A DNA stretch of 29,685 nt from Stramenopiles sp. TOSAG23-2 (taxonomy: Eukaryota > Sar). A model generated the notes under the pieces. The model worked only from the letters and a program-made list of their open reading frames with translations, ran no database searches and had not been told where the DNA came from. Shown piece after piece: positions 9,574 through 17,293 of the stretch. The stretch lies in the NCBI GenBank assembly GCA_900128395.1, contig LT649387.1, forward strand, positions 1 through 29,685, written 5' to 3'. Every line of letters starts with the position of its first letter. Position 1 is the first letter of the stretch. The position numbers and the translations under genes were made by a program.

Positions 9574-10511
9574 GTTGTATGTATATAATATTTGTCTTTG
9601 TTTATATTTTCGTTATTAATATATTAATAATTGTATAATATTTGATTACTTGTATTTGATTAATTTATAACTAATATATCTTTTTATTTATATATATATT
9701 TAATTTAATTTATTATATTCATCTTAACATTCCATTCGTTGTTTATTGTATTTTAAATTTCTATATGCATGACACATAAGAAACGTTAAAAAATGAGGCT
9801 TAACTTTTAATATCCTTTACCATCCTCTCTCCTACTACTTACCTGTACTACTGTCGCCTTCAACTTGACATCAATATTCCAATTGTGCAATTCAATAATC
9901 GATAAAATTATCATAAAAAACGATAAGTGCATTATATGGCCTGGTCATAAAAATATATATTTACCAATAATATCAGAAATGGATAAAATAAGATGGTGAA
10001 TATCCGATCTAAATTCATGTCTAAAAAAAGAGGGATTTTTTTACTCAAGCGTTTTTGTCGTTAATTTTTAGCTACAAAAAACTTTCCTCGCCTCCTATGT
10101 TTTCAATGGTATTCCCATGTTAAAATTTCAAAATAGAACAACACACGCCTTAAAATTTAATAAAAAAAAAACCATCCTCCCCAACTGTTTCATAGAGTTT
10201 AGTTTGCTAGTATTAGCATAGGAATAGCATGGGTGCAATTTACAGAGGGGAGCCAATCTATATCCTTTAACTTATATATTTCTGATGCCAATTCTTGTTG
10301 AATTTACTTCTTCAATAAAATAAAAATAATACACATATGTGTGTGTAAAAGACAACATACATTGTAGATAAATAACAAGATAAATAAATTGTCCGATTTA
10401 TTAAATAAAAAATATTAATAAAAAAAAAGAATAGATTAAAACATCTATATTAAATTAAAACCAAAAACAATAAATTATAATAACATAAAAGATATCAATT
10501 AAATATAAAAT
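9574..10511. other. Divergent spacer between two paralogous membrane-protein genes
   Basis: This 0.94 kb spacer holds the promoters of the minus-strand 8905-9573 gene and the plus-strand 10512-11672 gene. It is A/T-rich at both ends and of more ordinary composition at 9820-10270. The only coding-like item is a possible short minus-strand exon at 9843-9914. No clear TATA consensus could be singled out from the A/T background. Confidence 0.5.
9843..9914 (-). other. Possible short exon with consensus donor CAG|GTAAGT
   Basis: On the minus strand an ATG at 9914 opens 24 codons (MIILSIIELHN...KATVVQ) and runs exactly into CAG|GTAAGT, a perfect 5' splice consensus. Reading through gives a stop 11 codons later. 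An acceptor-like TTAAG 44 nt downstream would open another 25 codons. A join in frame to the membrane gene beginning at 9573 was not found. It may be a small spliced gene, a 5' leader exon of that gene, or chance. Confidence 0.2.
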
Positions 10512-11672
10512 ATGGTATCGACACGTAACAGAAAATTAAAGTCAAGAACACCGCCACCAAAAAAAAAGAAGGCACCAGCAAAAAAGAAGAAGGCTCCTGC
10601 AAAAAAGTCAAAGTCACCAGCGCCAAAGAAAAAAACACCAGCAAAGAAAGCACGCGCAAAGACACCAGCAAAGAAGAAGGCTCCTGCAAAAAAATCTAAA
10701 TCACCAGCGCCAAAGAAAAAAACGCCTGTGAAAAAAGCACGTGCAAAAACGCCACCAAAAAAGAAAACACCAGCTAAAAAGTCAAAATCACCAGCGCCAA
10801 AGAAAAAAACACCAGTTAAAAAATCACCAGCGCCAAAGAAAGCACGTGCTAAATCGCCAGCAAAGAAAGCAGCAAAGAAAGCAGCGCCAGCTGAAGAAGT
10901 AGCAGCACCTGTCAAATCATCTGGCAGGCCGTTGACAGAACAAGTATGGACCATTACAAATTATTATTTCTTATCGATGTTAGTTGTTGCATTAGTTCCA
11001 GACAGCTTTGGTATCACCAGTAAAGCACATGATTTCTTGATTCCAGGGGCAGCGTCGGCGGATTTAGCTACATTTACACGCTTCTGCACGTTGTTAGGCT
11101 TAATGGGTTACACGCAATTGTTTGGCGCAGCGCCACAAAATAAAGCAACTGCTTGTGCGTCGATGTCGTTTACATTTACTTTATGGACATACATTGCATA
11201 TACACAAGCTGGTGAAAAAGAATGGGGTGTCATTGGATTATACGGAGTATTGGCAGTATTGAACTTCTTCGGTGGATACGGCCAAAATAGCATTGCTGCA
11301 GATGGTACGGATTCCCAAAAATTTATCTGGTACATGGCATCCTTCTTATGGACGTTAACGGCTATACAAGATTTAATTACACCAGGTAATGCAATGGATA
11401 TTAGTCGTGCTTCGAACGATAATTTAGTACGCATGGGTGCACTTGTTGTAATTGCTGCATGTTCAATCAATTCACGTAGTCCACCATCAGATTTAGCAGA
11501 AGGTTTGAAATGGCAACGTGTATTATTCTTGCTTTACATCCTTACCCCAATCGTAACCCCAATGTTAAGTGGTAACATGAAAGTAACCGAATCAATAAAA
11601 GATGTAGCAAACATGAAAGGAATGCAAATGATAGCATTTAATTTCTTAGCAAGTATGTTACTATCCGCATAA
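10512..11672 (+). CDS. Eight-segment membrane protein with histone H1-like lysine-rich N-terminal tail (paralogue B)
   Basis: This 386-residue protein has two parts. Residues 1-138 are almost only Lys, Ala, Pro, Ser, Thr and Arg, in SPAPKK, TPAKK, TPVKK and SPAKK motifs like the C-terminal tail of histone H1. A 29-residue unit runs at 35-63 and again at 64-92, followed by partial copies. Residues about 140-386 form eight membrane segments, near 147-163, 185-205, 211-230, 237-254, 269-287, 307-318, 335-352 and 367-385. The membrane core aligns with the neighbouring 8905-9573 protein (INSRSPPSDLAEGLK against ENTSNPPTSTAAGLK) and shares topology with the 12543 protein. S/TP-x-K sites are classic CDK targets and minor-groove binding motifs in H1. 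A tail able to bind DNA or another polyanion from a membrane anchor is therefore plausible, by analogy with lamin B receptor. I do not recognise the family. Codon use in the core is ordinary for the window. Confidence 0.85.
   Translation: MVSTRNRKLKSRTPPPKKKKAPAKKKKAPAKKSKSPAPKKKTPAKKARAKTPAKKKAPAKKSKSPAPKKKTPVKKARAKTPPKKKTPAKKSKSPAPKKKTPVKKSPAPKKARAKSPAKKAAKKAAPAEEVAAPVKSSGRPLTEQVWTITNYYFLSMLVVALVPDSFGITSKAHDFLIPGAASADLATFTRFCTLLGLMGYTQLFGAAPQNKATACASMSFTFTLWTYIAYTQAGEKEWGVIGLYGVLAVLNFFGGYGQNSIAADGTDSQKFIWYMASFLWTLTAIQDLITPGNAMDISRASNDNLVRMGALVVIAACSINSRSPPSDLAEGLKWQRVLFLLYILTPIVTPMLSGNMKVTESIKDVANMKGMQMIAFNFLASMLLSA
10614..10859 (+). repeat. 87-bp in-frame tandem repeat inside the basic tail
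   Basis: The 15-mer TCACCAGCGCCAAAG begins at 10614, 10701, 10788 and 10824. The first three are spaced exactly 87 bp (29 codons) apart and the last 36 bp, a truncated unit. The repeats are highly similar at DNA level, with scattered synonymous and A/V or A/P changes, so they look like recent in-frame unit duplication within the tail. Confidence 0.85.
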
Positions 11673-12542
11673 GTTGAAAATATGAATAGCAAGATATATT
11701 TGTCAAAAAAAAAGGGCAAAAATATGTCACATTTTATATGTACGTAAATTATAGAAAGAAAAGGAAACATAAGACAGAAACAATAAGTAATAGCACAATA
11801 ATAATAATGAAAATAATGACAAGAAACATTGTATATATATGTATAATATATGTATTAAAAAAAAATATAATACGTTGAAGAGAAGCGTTATGTGTGTGTG
11901 TGTATATATATATATATATAAAACTATATGATAGTCTATAAAATTTAAAAATAAAAAAATATATTACAGAAGTGTATTTAAAATTGCAAATCTAAAATCT
12001 GTAAATCGAACACTACAAAAAAAAAGGTATAGCATTTATTTGTACTTGTTAGTATATCAAATATGGTTGTATTGAGTCTTTTTTTTCAGTTATAACCTTA
12101 GCATGACGATATCATCAATCCTGCAATACTAGCTCTAGCTTGTAAATTTTAAGATTTGAAATTTGGAGGCCCATGTGTGTGCGTGCTCTTTCCCTACTAA
12201 ATTCAAAAAAAAGTGTAGGCTGTATGTATAAGGTTGCTAGGATGAAAATGAAATGAAATAAAAAAAAAATAAGCTCTTGGTTTCAAATATTTACAACCCG
12301 GACTAATGATATTTACCTGTTAGTTCAGGAGGGTAACTTTTCTCTCCTCATTTGTATGTCTTATCGGTCGTCGGTATAATAGACTATATATATATACGTA
12401 TATATGCCTACATCAAATAGAATATATTATGAACAACTGGAGTTTATGTACTTAGAGTATAACAACAACAATAACAAAAAGGTTTATTTATATATATATA
12501 TTTTTTTTTAAACAACAAAACAAACAACAAAACAAAATCAAA
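11673..12542. other. Spacer between paralogues B and C, with TG/TA microsatellite
   Basis: This 0.87 kb A/T-rich spacer lies between two tandem plus-strand genes. It holds a (TG)n(TA)n microsatellite at 11891-11920. A polypyrimidine run ending in CAG near 12080-12091 could be the acceptor of a leader intron for the next gene. An AAC/AAAC-rich purine leader lies directly before the ATG at 12543. No coding region was found on either strand. Confidence 0.5.
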
Positions 12543-13427
12543 ATGGCAAGAGCATCAAGATCATCAAGCAGAGCAAAAAAAACACCTGCAAAAAAAAGTT
12601 CATCCAAAAAAGCAAGTAGTAGTAGTAGTGGATTTTCATTTTCACTAACTGATACAGATACGGGATTATGGCTTACAGCAATATCTTTCTTCTTCTATGG
12701 TGCAACATTCCTCGGATTACAAGGACCAGCAAGTGAAGTTTTATTTGGTCATGAATATCAATGCAATGAAGCAAAAAATATTACATTATGGAGTGGATTG
12801 ATGATGTTCATCCAAGGTACTGCATGTATTGCATTTATTTACCAAGGTTCCGCAGCAGACAAAAAACGTCATGCATTTGCAAGTGCCATTAAATGGATGG
12901 TATTCTTCATTCTTGTTATCTTCAATGGTTTCAAACCAATGGGCATTATGGTTAAAGATCAATACTACACTGCAGCTGCCTTGTGCTTCTTCATGATGTA
13001 CGTAATGCGTTATGGTGCAAAAGGTTTCACGGCAATTAAAAATTTCCAACCAAACACATCTACAAATATGGGAAAAGCACAATTGTTTTTCAGTCTTATG
13101 ACCTGGATGAACGTCTTGAACTTGGTATTGCAAGATACTAGCTATTCCACTGCTGGAGTTGAATGCTTTGACAGAGTTGCAAAAGCTGATTTATCATGGT
13201 TGGCTGCATACATGCTACTTAGTCAAATGGATATCAGTAACATGATGGGATCAAGTAACAAAAAATTACAACAATCACAAATTTACTTACAAATGGCTGG
13301 TTACTGCGGCCATGCATTCATTTGCTACAGTAAAGCAGCTGATCTGTCTGGAGGTTCATGGTTAACGCAACAATACGCTGCTTGTGCAGCTGCAATTGGT
13401 GTTGCTGCATGGGCATTAAATGCATAA
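12543..13427 (+). CDS. Eight-segment membrane protein with short Lys/Ser-rich N-terminal tail (paralogue C)
   Basis: The protein has 294 residues. Residues 1-30 are a basic Ser/Lys/Arg tail with one TPAKK motif, shorter and more Ser-rich than that of the 10512 protein. The core has eight membrane segments, near 42-58, 80-100, 110-128, 139-157, 177-197, 215-229, 244-262 and 273-292. Segment 5 follows the same small-loop layout as its neighbours (GKAQLFFSLMTWMNVLNLVL against SQKFIWYMASFLWTLTAIQDL). The loop after segment 6 (SNMMGSSNKKLQQSQ) sits where the others have their NxSxxPP motif. It is the most diverged of the three and lacks the PP pair. Topology and loop spacing support common descent. 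The ATG has an A at -3 within an A-rich leader. The family is unrecognised; the role could be membrane-chromatin tethering, transport or cell-surface structure. Confidence 0.83.
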   Translation: MARASRSSSRAKKTPAKKSSSKKASSSSSGFSFSLTDTDTGLWLTAISFFFYGATFLGLQGPASEVLFGHEYQCNEAKNITLWSGLMMFIQGTACIAFIYQGSAADKKRHAFASAIKWMVFFILVIFNGFKPMGIMVKDQYYTAAALCFFMMYVMRYGAKGFTAIKNFQPNTSTNMGKAQLFFSLMTWMNVLNLVLQDTSYSTAGVECFDRVAKADLSWLAAYMLLSQMDISNMMGSSNKKLQQSQIYLQMAGYCGHAFICYSKAADLSGGSWLTQQYAACAAAIGVAAWALNA

Positions 13428-14049
13428 GTAAGACAACTGTTACTGCTAAGAAATAGAACTGTGTACAGATATGGCTTGTAATACTTGTATATATGCGATA
13501 TTTCTTTTGCGCATCGATTGTTTATGTCGCAATACACATATATGTATGTATGTACGTATATATATATGTCCTGTATAGACTTTTCATCATTACTGTAATA
13601 TTAAAATGTATGACATGTGTGAAGATAGCTTCGTATTTGAAGATATTTTTTACTAGTCATCGCTTTATACATTCATGATGTATTATAAGTCACCACGGTA
13701 ATGATTAAAAAATCGTTCAAAATATTAAAATTATAAAACGAATTGAGAAATATGTACATTACGACTCTCGTATCATGATGTATATATATATGATTTATTA
13801 ATATCATACAATTATTAAAAAAGAAGAAAATAAAAATAATAATATATAAAAAAAAAAGTCCCCTATTAGAGAGTCTTAAAACAAAACACACAAAAAATAA
13901 TACGAGTATATACTCTTAAAAATAAATATATTATATATATATTTAAATTAGAAAATATTAAAATATTTAATTTAAAAAAATACGTTCGTAGCGCAATTTT
14001 GTCCCCTGCTGCGTGGTACAAAAACACGCACCACATATTATAAGAATTT
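13428..14049. other. Convergent 3' spacer with A/T hairpins
   Basis: The spacer lies between the 3' ends of the third membrane-protein gene (+) and WRAP53 (-). It is mostly A/T, including an A/T-only imperfect hairpin at 13942-13976. A GC-bearing hairpin at 14010-14030 (TGCGTG / CACGCA, 9-nt loop) sits just past the WRAP53 stop and may mark its 3' end. No gene was found. Confidence 0.45.
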
Positions 14050-15237
14050 TTAAAATTGAATCTCACATAGTGTATATTTTTTCTTTTCTTCCTCATCATC
14101 ATCAGTAAATTGTGTCTCTCTACTGCCAGTTGTAACTAATGCGCTACTACCGGAGGAAAATGTAATATTATTATTATTATTATTATTGCTAACCGATGTG
14201 GGGATGCCCTTATTCAAGCTAAATCCATTAATTACATCGTTGACCCGATGATCATCGGATGTTTGTGTATTATTGTAAACCAATTTACCAGTCTCTAAAG
14301 AATAAATATAAATGGAATGGTCTGTCGATCCACTAAAAACATACTTTCCAGACGGATCAATGTCAAAGTAAATTCGTTGATTATTATTAACTGGCCTTTT
14401 TAATTTATATAAAATTTTGCCATTGCCTGCACCACGTATATCATATACATTTATGGTATCGTCTTTACGTTTTCCTGCCAACAGAAGATGTCCATTTGGA
14501 CTCCATGCGAGTTGCGTAATGCCATTATGCTGATGAAATTTATTACCTCCATCATTAGTAGTGTCATTCAAAAATGACGAATTTTTAAATTGTTCTTCTT
14601 CAATTAATTTTAAATCTAACAATAGATCGCCAGAGTTTTCTTCGTAAAGACAAACGCTGCCATTATATGAGCCAACAGCATACATACCGCTAAAATCTGG
14701 ACTAAATGCAATTGTAGATAATAAACCACGTTGCCCATGTTTACTTTTACGTGTTTTACAAGTGGGGCGTCTTTCTAATATTGTAGACGGGCAATTTGCG
14801 TCAAAAATTAAAATTTCTCTATTATATCCTGCGTAAATATGGTTACCGTGTGTATTAAATGATAAAGATATTGCCGACATATGCTCCTCAGTATTTTTAT
14901 TAATACCACAATATGATGCTTTCAAGATACCATTGTTCGCATCCCATAAATGTATGGGTAGTCCTGACCCGGTTGATAAAAATATATATGATTCTTTTAG
15001 ACTCGGTTTTGTATATGGATACCATGTAAAATCATATATGCTACCCTCTGGTTCCGTCACCGTACATAATAATGTTTTATTATTTACGTTGTTGTTATTA
15101 TTATTATTTACATTATTATTATTATCATATGAATATATTTTAGATGTTGTTGATGCTACTAAAAATTTTGTATGGCATGGGCTATATTTTACACCAAGAA
15201 ATGGAATGTTACTATTCAATAGAATATGCGATTTCAT
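14050..15237 (-). CDS. WRAP53: WRAP53/TCAB1-like WD40 protein (Cajal body and telomerase RNA factor)
   Basis: This is a 395-residue WD40 protein. Diagnostic stretches of WRAP53/TCAB1 are present in order: SIYDFTWYP (about 66-74), PIHLWDA with RAS-like spacing (94-100), the GYNREILIF strand (137-145), GQRGLLSTIAFSP followed by YAVGSYNGS (168-194), HNGITQLAWSPNG (237-249), AGKRKDDTINVYDIRG (254-269), and the very conserved NQRIYFDIDPSGKYVFSGST (286-305). In animals this protein binds the CAB box of scaRNAs and telomerase RNA and carries them to Cajal bodies. Poly-Asn insertions lie at about 39-53 and 351-357, and the C-terminus is acidic. It is shorter than human WRAP53 because the disordered N-terminus is missing. 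The start is the first ATG of the frame (MKSHILLNSN). It is divergently paired with the bestrophin gene. Confidence 0.9.
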   Translation of the reverse strand: MKSHILLNSNIPFLGVKYSPCHTKFLVASTTSKIYSYDNNNNVNNNNNNNVNNKTLLCTVTEPEGSIYDFTWYPYTKPSLKESYIFLSTGSGLPIHLWDANNGILKASYCGINKNTEEHMSAISLSFNTHGNHIYAGYNREILIFDANCPSTILERRPTCKTRKSKHGQRGLLSTIAFSPDFSGMYAVGSYNGSVCLYEENSGDLLLDLKLIEEEQFKNSSFLNDTTNDGGNKFHQHNGITQLAWSPNGHLLLAGKRKDDTINVYDIRGAGNGKILYKLKRPVNNNQRIYFDIDPSGKYVFSGSTDHSIYIYSLETGKLVYNNTQTSDDHRVNDVINGFSLNKGIPTSVSNNNNNNNITFSSGSSALVTTGSRETQFTDDDEEEKKKYTLCEIQF

Positions 15238-15796
15238 TCTTTTCTTTATCTATCTCTATAGCTCATATATACAACATGACACTGTATATGTATTTTGTTT
15301 GTAAAAATATAGTATATATTTTTATATATAAGAAGTACTCATCACGCGTCGTCGTGCATTTTTACTACGGATAGTATTAGGGTTAATAAAGTATACACAA
15401 GTATTCTTGAAACTACCACAAGTACGATTGAAAGAGGTTTTGATAGGCTGAAAATGGAAAAGTCGTCATCCCTTAAAACTTTCGAAAATGATATATATTA
15501 GCAACAAGCACCAAGGTAAAGCTCTAAAAAAGTAGTTGTTTGTTGAAGTATTATTACCAGGTATAAATAGTAAAATTTTATATATATCGTATAGACGACC
15601 GTTATTTTGCCAACGTAATTACTTGTCAATATGTGTTTATTATATTTGTCAAAAGAAAAATTTAATATTCATACCATTATATAATAACTAATTTTTGCGA
15701 ACGTCATTATTAAAATATATTTATGTGTTGTCGATATATATAATATATATAATATATATTGTCAAAAGAAGAATTTAATATTCATTGAACTATACA
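15238..15796. promoter_or_regulatory. Divergent promoter region of WRAP53-like and bestrophin genes, with duplicated block
   Basis: About 560 bp separate two divergent starts. A diverged tandem duplication is visible on the bestrophin side. A 17-nt block at 15605-15621 recurs at 15693-15709 with two changes. A 27-nt block at 15646-15672 (TTGTCAAAAGAAAAATTTAA...) recurs at 15759-15785 with one change. The second copy ends 11 nt before the bestrophin ATG. The duplication could double a promoter or leader element. Confidence 0.5.
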
Positions 15797-17041
15797 ATGG
15801 GGAAATTAAAATTCAATACGGAGGAACAATTAATTCAACATGTTGTAAAATATCAAAAAAAAAGTTCTAGAAAAAAAGCTGAAAAGAGATTGGCCCATTT
15901 TGGTGGATCACTTCCACGTCAATTAAAATGGGCACAGTTCGTTATTTCTATTTTTCGATATGATGGGACCATCTTCTCGAAGTCATGGGTTCCAGTATTG
16001 TTAGGTTTTATTATGGGAGGACTTTTTAAACTCTTATTTGATGCAGTTGACGGCTATTCTATCCCGACGAAATTATTCACTCCAGTAGCAACGTTGACTG
16101 CATTTTTATTGGTTTTTCGGACAAATTTAGCCTATTCGAGATATACGGAAGGGAGAATAAAACTAGGTGGAATCGTTGCCTCTTTCTCGTTGATTGTCAA
16201 AGTTTGTGTAACTAATCTAAAAGATACTCAAATTGATGTTTTCGAAGTGGTTCGTAAAAGTAATCTTGCTTTTGCATTTATAAGACAAGATTTAAGAGAA
16301 TCACGTGTGCCTCCAGGTATCAACAATAGTGATGTAGAGTCAGGTGATAAAGCATGGAAACGTCTTTTTGGTGGTGGTGGTAAACATGCAGTATCCAGAT
16401 TTTGGGTAGACTATGATATATGGGGATCACCAGCTATGAAAACGATTATCACAGAGGAGGAGATTTCCTATTATTCTACTTTAAAACCAAATGCACGTGT
16501 ATTAATGGCATTAACAGCTTTGGGGAATGAATTTGCCAAAGGAAATGCTAGTGATGTTGTTAATGTTGCGATCAATGGAGAAATTGCTAACGTTGAACGT
16601 GCTTGGAGGGCGGCTTGCAGAATAATTGATACACCTTTCCCTTTTGTTTACAATCATTTATTGCATTTGATGTTATTTTTATTTTGTTATGTTATTGGGC
16701 CGATTGTTTATGCTCAAGAATTGAAATCAAGAGATGCGTATATTGTGTTTGATTATGTTTTATGCATTCTTGCCAGTGGTGGTATGGCCTTACTTTTTTA
16801 TGGAACTAATGCTATAGGAATTGAGATTGAAAATCCATTTGGTTGGCACAAAAACGATCATAATATAAGTAGATTTTGTAAAGCTTTAAACAAGGAAATG
16901 GAAATGATGGCAAAATGGCATGACCATAAGATGATAGTGTCACCTTCACCATCTGCAAAGAAACAATCAGTATTGCCGGTAGATAATAGTAATAATAATT
17001 CAACGCAACAAAGTAAATATCTAGCTTCATCAAATGTGTGA
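15797..17041 (+). CDS. Bestrophin-family anion channel (UPF0187-type)
   Basis: The protein has 414 residues, starting at the ATG at 15797; an upstream TTG is in frame but unlikely in a eukaryote. It carries the bestrophin signature FRTNLAYSRYTEGR at about 107-120, directly after two N-terminal membrane segments (about 63-81 and 93-108). A long soluble helical middle follows. Two C-terminal membrane segments lie at about 281-303 (LLHLMLFLFCYVIGPIV) and 314-335. It ends in a helix with ENPFGWHKNDHNISRFCKALNKEM, the membrane-proximal region of bacterial and plastid bestrophins, and an Asn/Ser-rich tail. Family members form pentameric chloride/bicarbonate channels. In plants and algae some act in thylakoids, but no obvious plastid presequence is visible here. 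An insertion with GGGG lies near 190-200. The cellular location is therefore open. Confidence 0.87.
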   Translation: MGKLKFNTEEQLIQHVVKYQKKSSRKKAEKRLAHFGGSLPRQLKWAQFVISIFRYDGTIFSKSWVPVLLGFIMGGLFKLLFDAVDGYSIPTKLFTPVATLTAFLLVFRTNLAYSRYTEGRIKLGGIVASFSLIVKVCVTNLKDTQIDVFEVVRKSNLAFAFIRQDLRESRVPPGINNSDVESGDKAWKRLFGGGGKHAVSRFWVDYDIWGSPAMKTIITEEEISYYSTLKPNARVLMALTALGNEFAKGNASDVVNVAINGEIANVERAWRAACRIIDTPFPFVYNHLLHLMLFLFCYVIGPIVYAQELKSRDAYIVFDYVLCILASGGMALLFYGTNAIGIEIENPFGWHKNDHNISRFCKALNKEMEMMAKWHDHKMIVSPSPSAKKQSVLPVDNSNNNSTQQSKYLASSNV

Positions 17042-17293
17042 GAGAATGTGTACATGTGTGTAACATGATGGAAAATGTAGAAATAAGGGGGTATGATATT
17101 AATATGAATAATGAAGATGGCACAATGCACGCGGGTAAGATTTAATGTTTTTAATGAACTTTTTAATTGTAGTGTATAACCACACAAAAATATTTTCCTT
17201 TAATACATGTTATGCACATACCATAAAATATTAATATGTACATGATACTTGTAATATTATTTTTTATAAAAAAAAGTACAGCTCAAAAAATAA

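Noticed and set aside
10499-10954. 151-residue hydrophobic minus-strand frame (FFAGVFFFGAG repeats)
   Set aside because: It is the antisense shadow of the lysine-rich repeat tail; Lys/Pro/Ala codons read backwards give Phe/Gly/Ala.
4402-12056. Shared 14-mer TACTTGTTAGTATA at 4402 and 12043
   Set aside because: Short and A/T-rich, with no clear similarity in the flanks; too weak for a dispersed repeat.
13942-13976. A/T-only hairpin as a structured RNA
   Set aside because: Inverted repeats made only of A and T are expected in such spacers; no further support.
13981-14040. Possible tRNA (GC-bearing stem near CACCACA)
   Set aside because: No D-arm, anticodon arm or GGTTCRA T-loop can be laid out; only one short hairpin is present.
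15377-15384. TTAGGGTT, a telomere-like motif near the WRAP53-like gene
   Set aside because: One 8-mer without repetition; chance occurrence is expected and no array is present.
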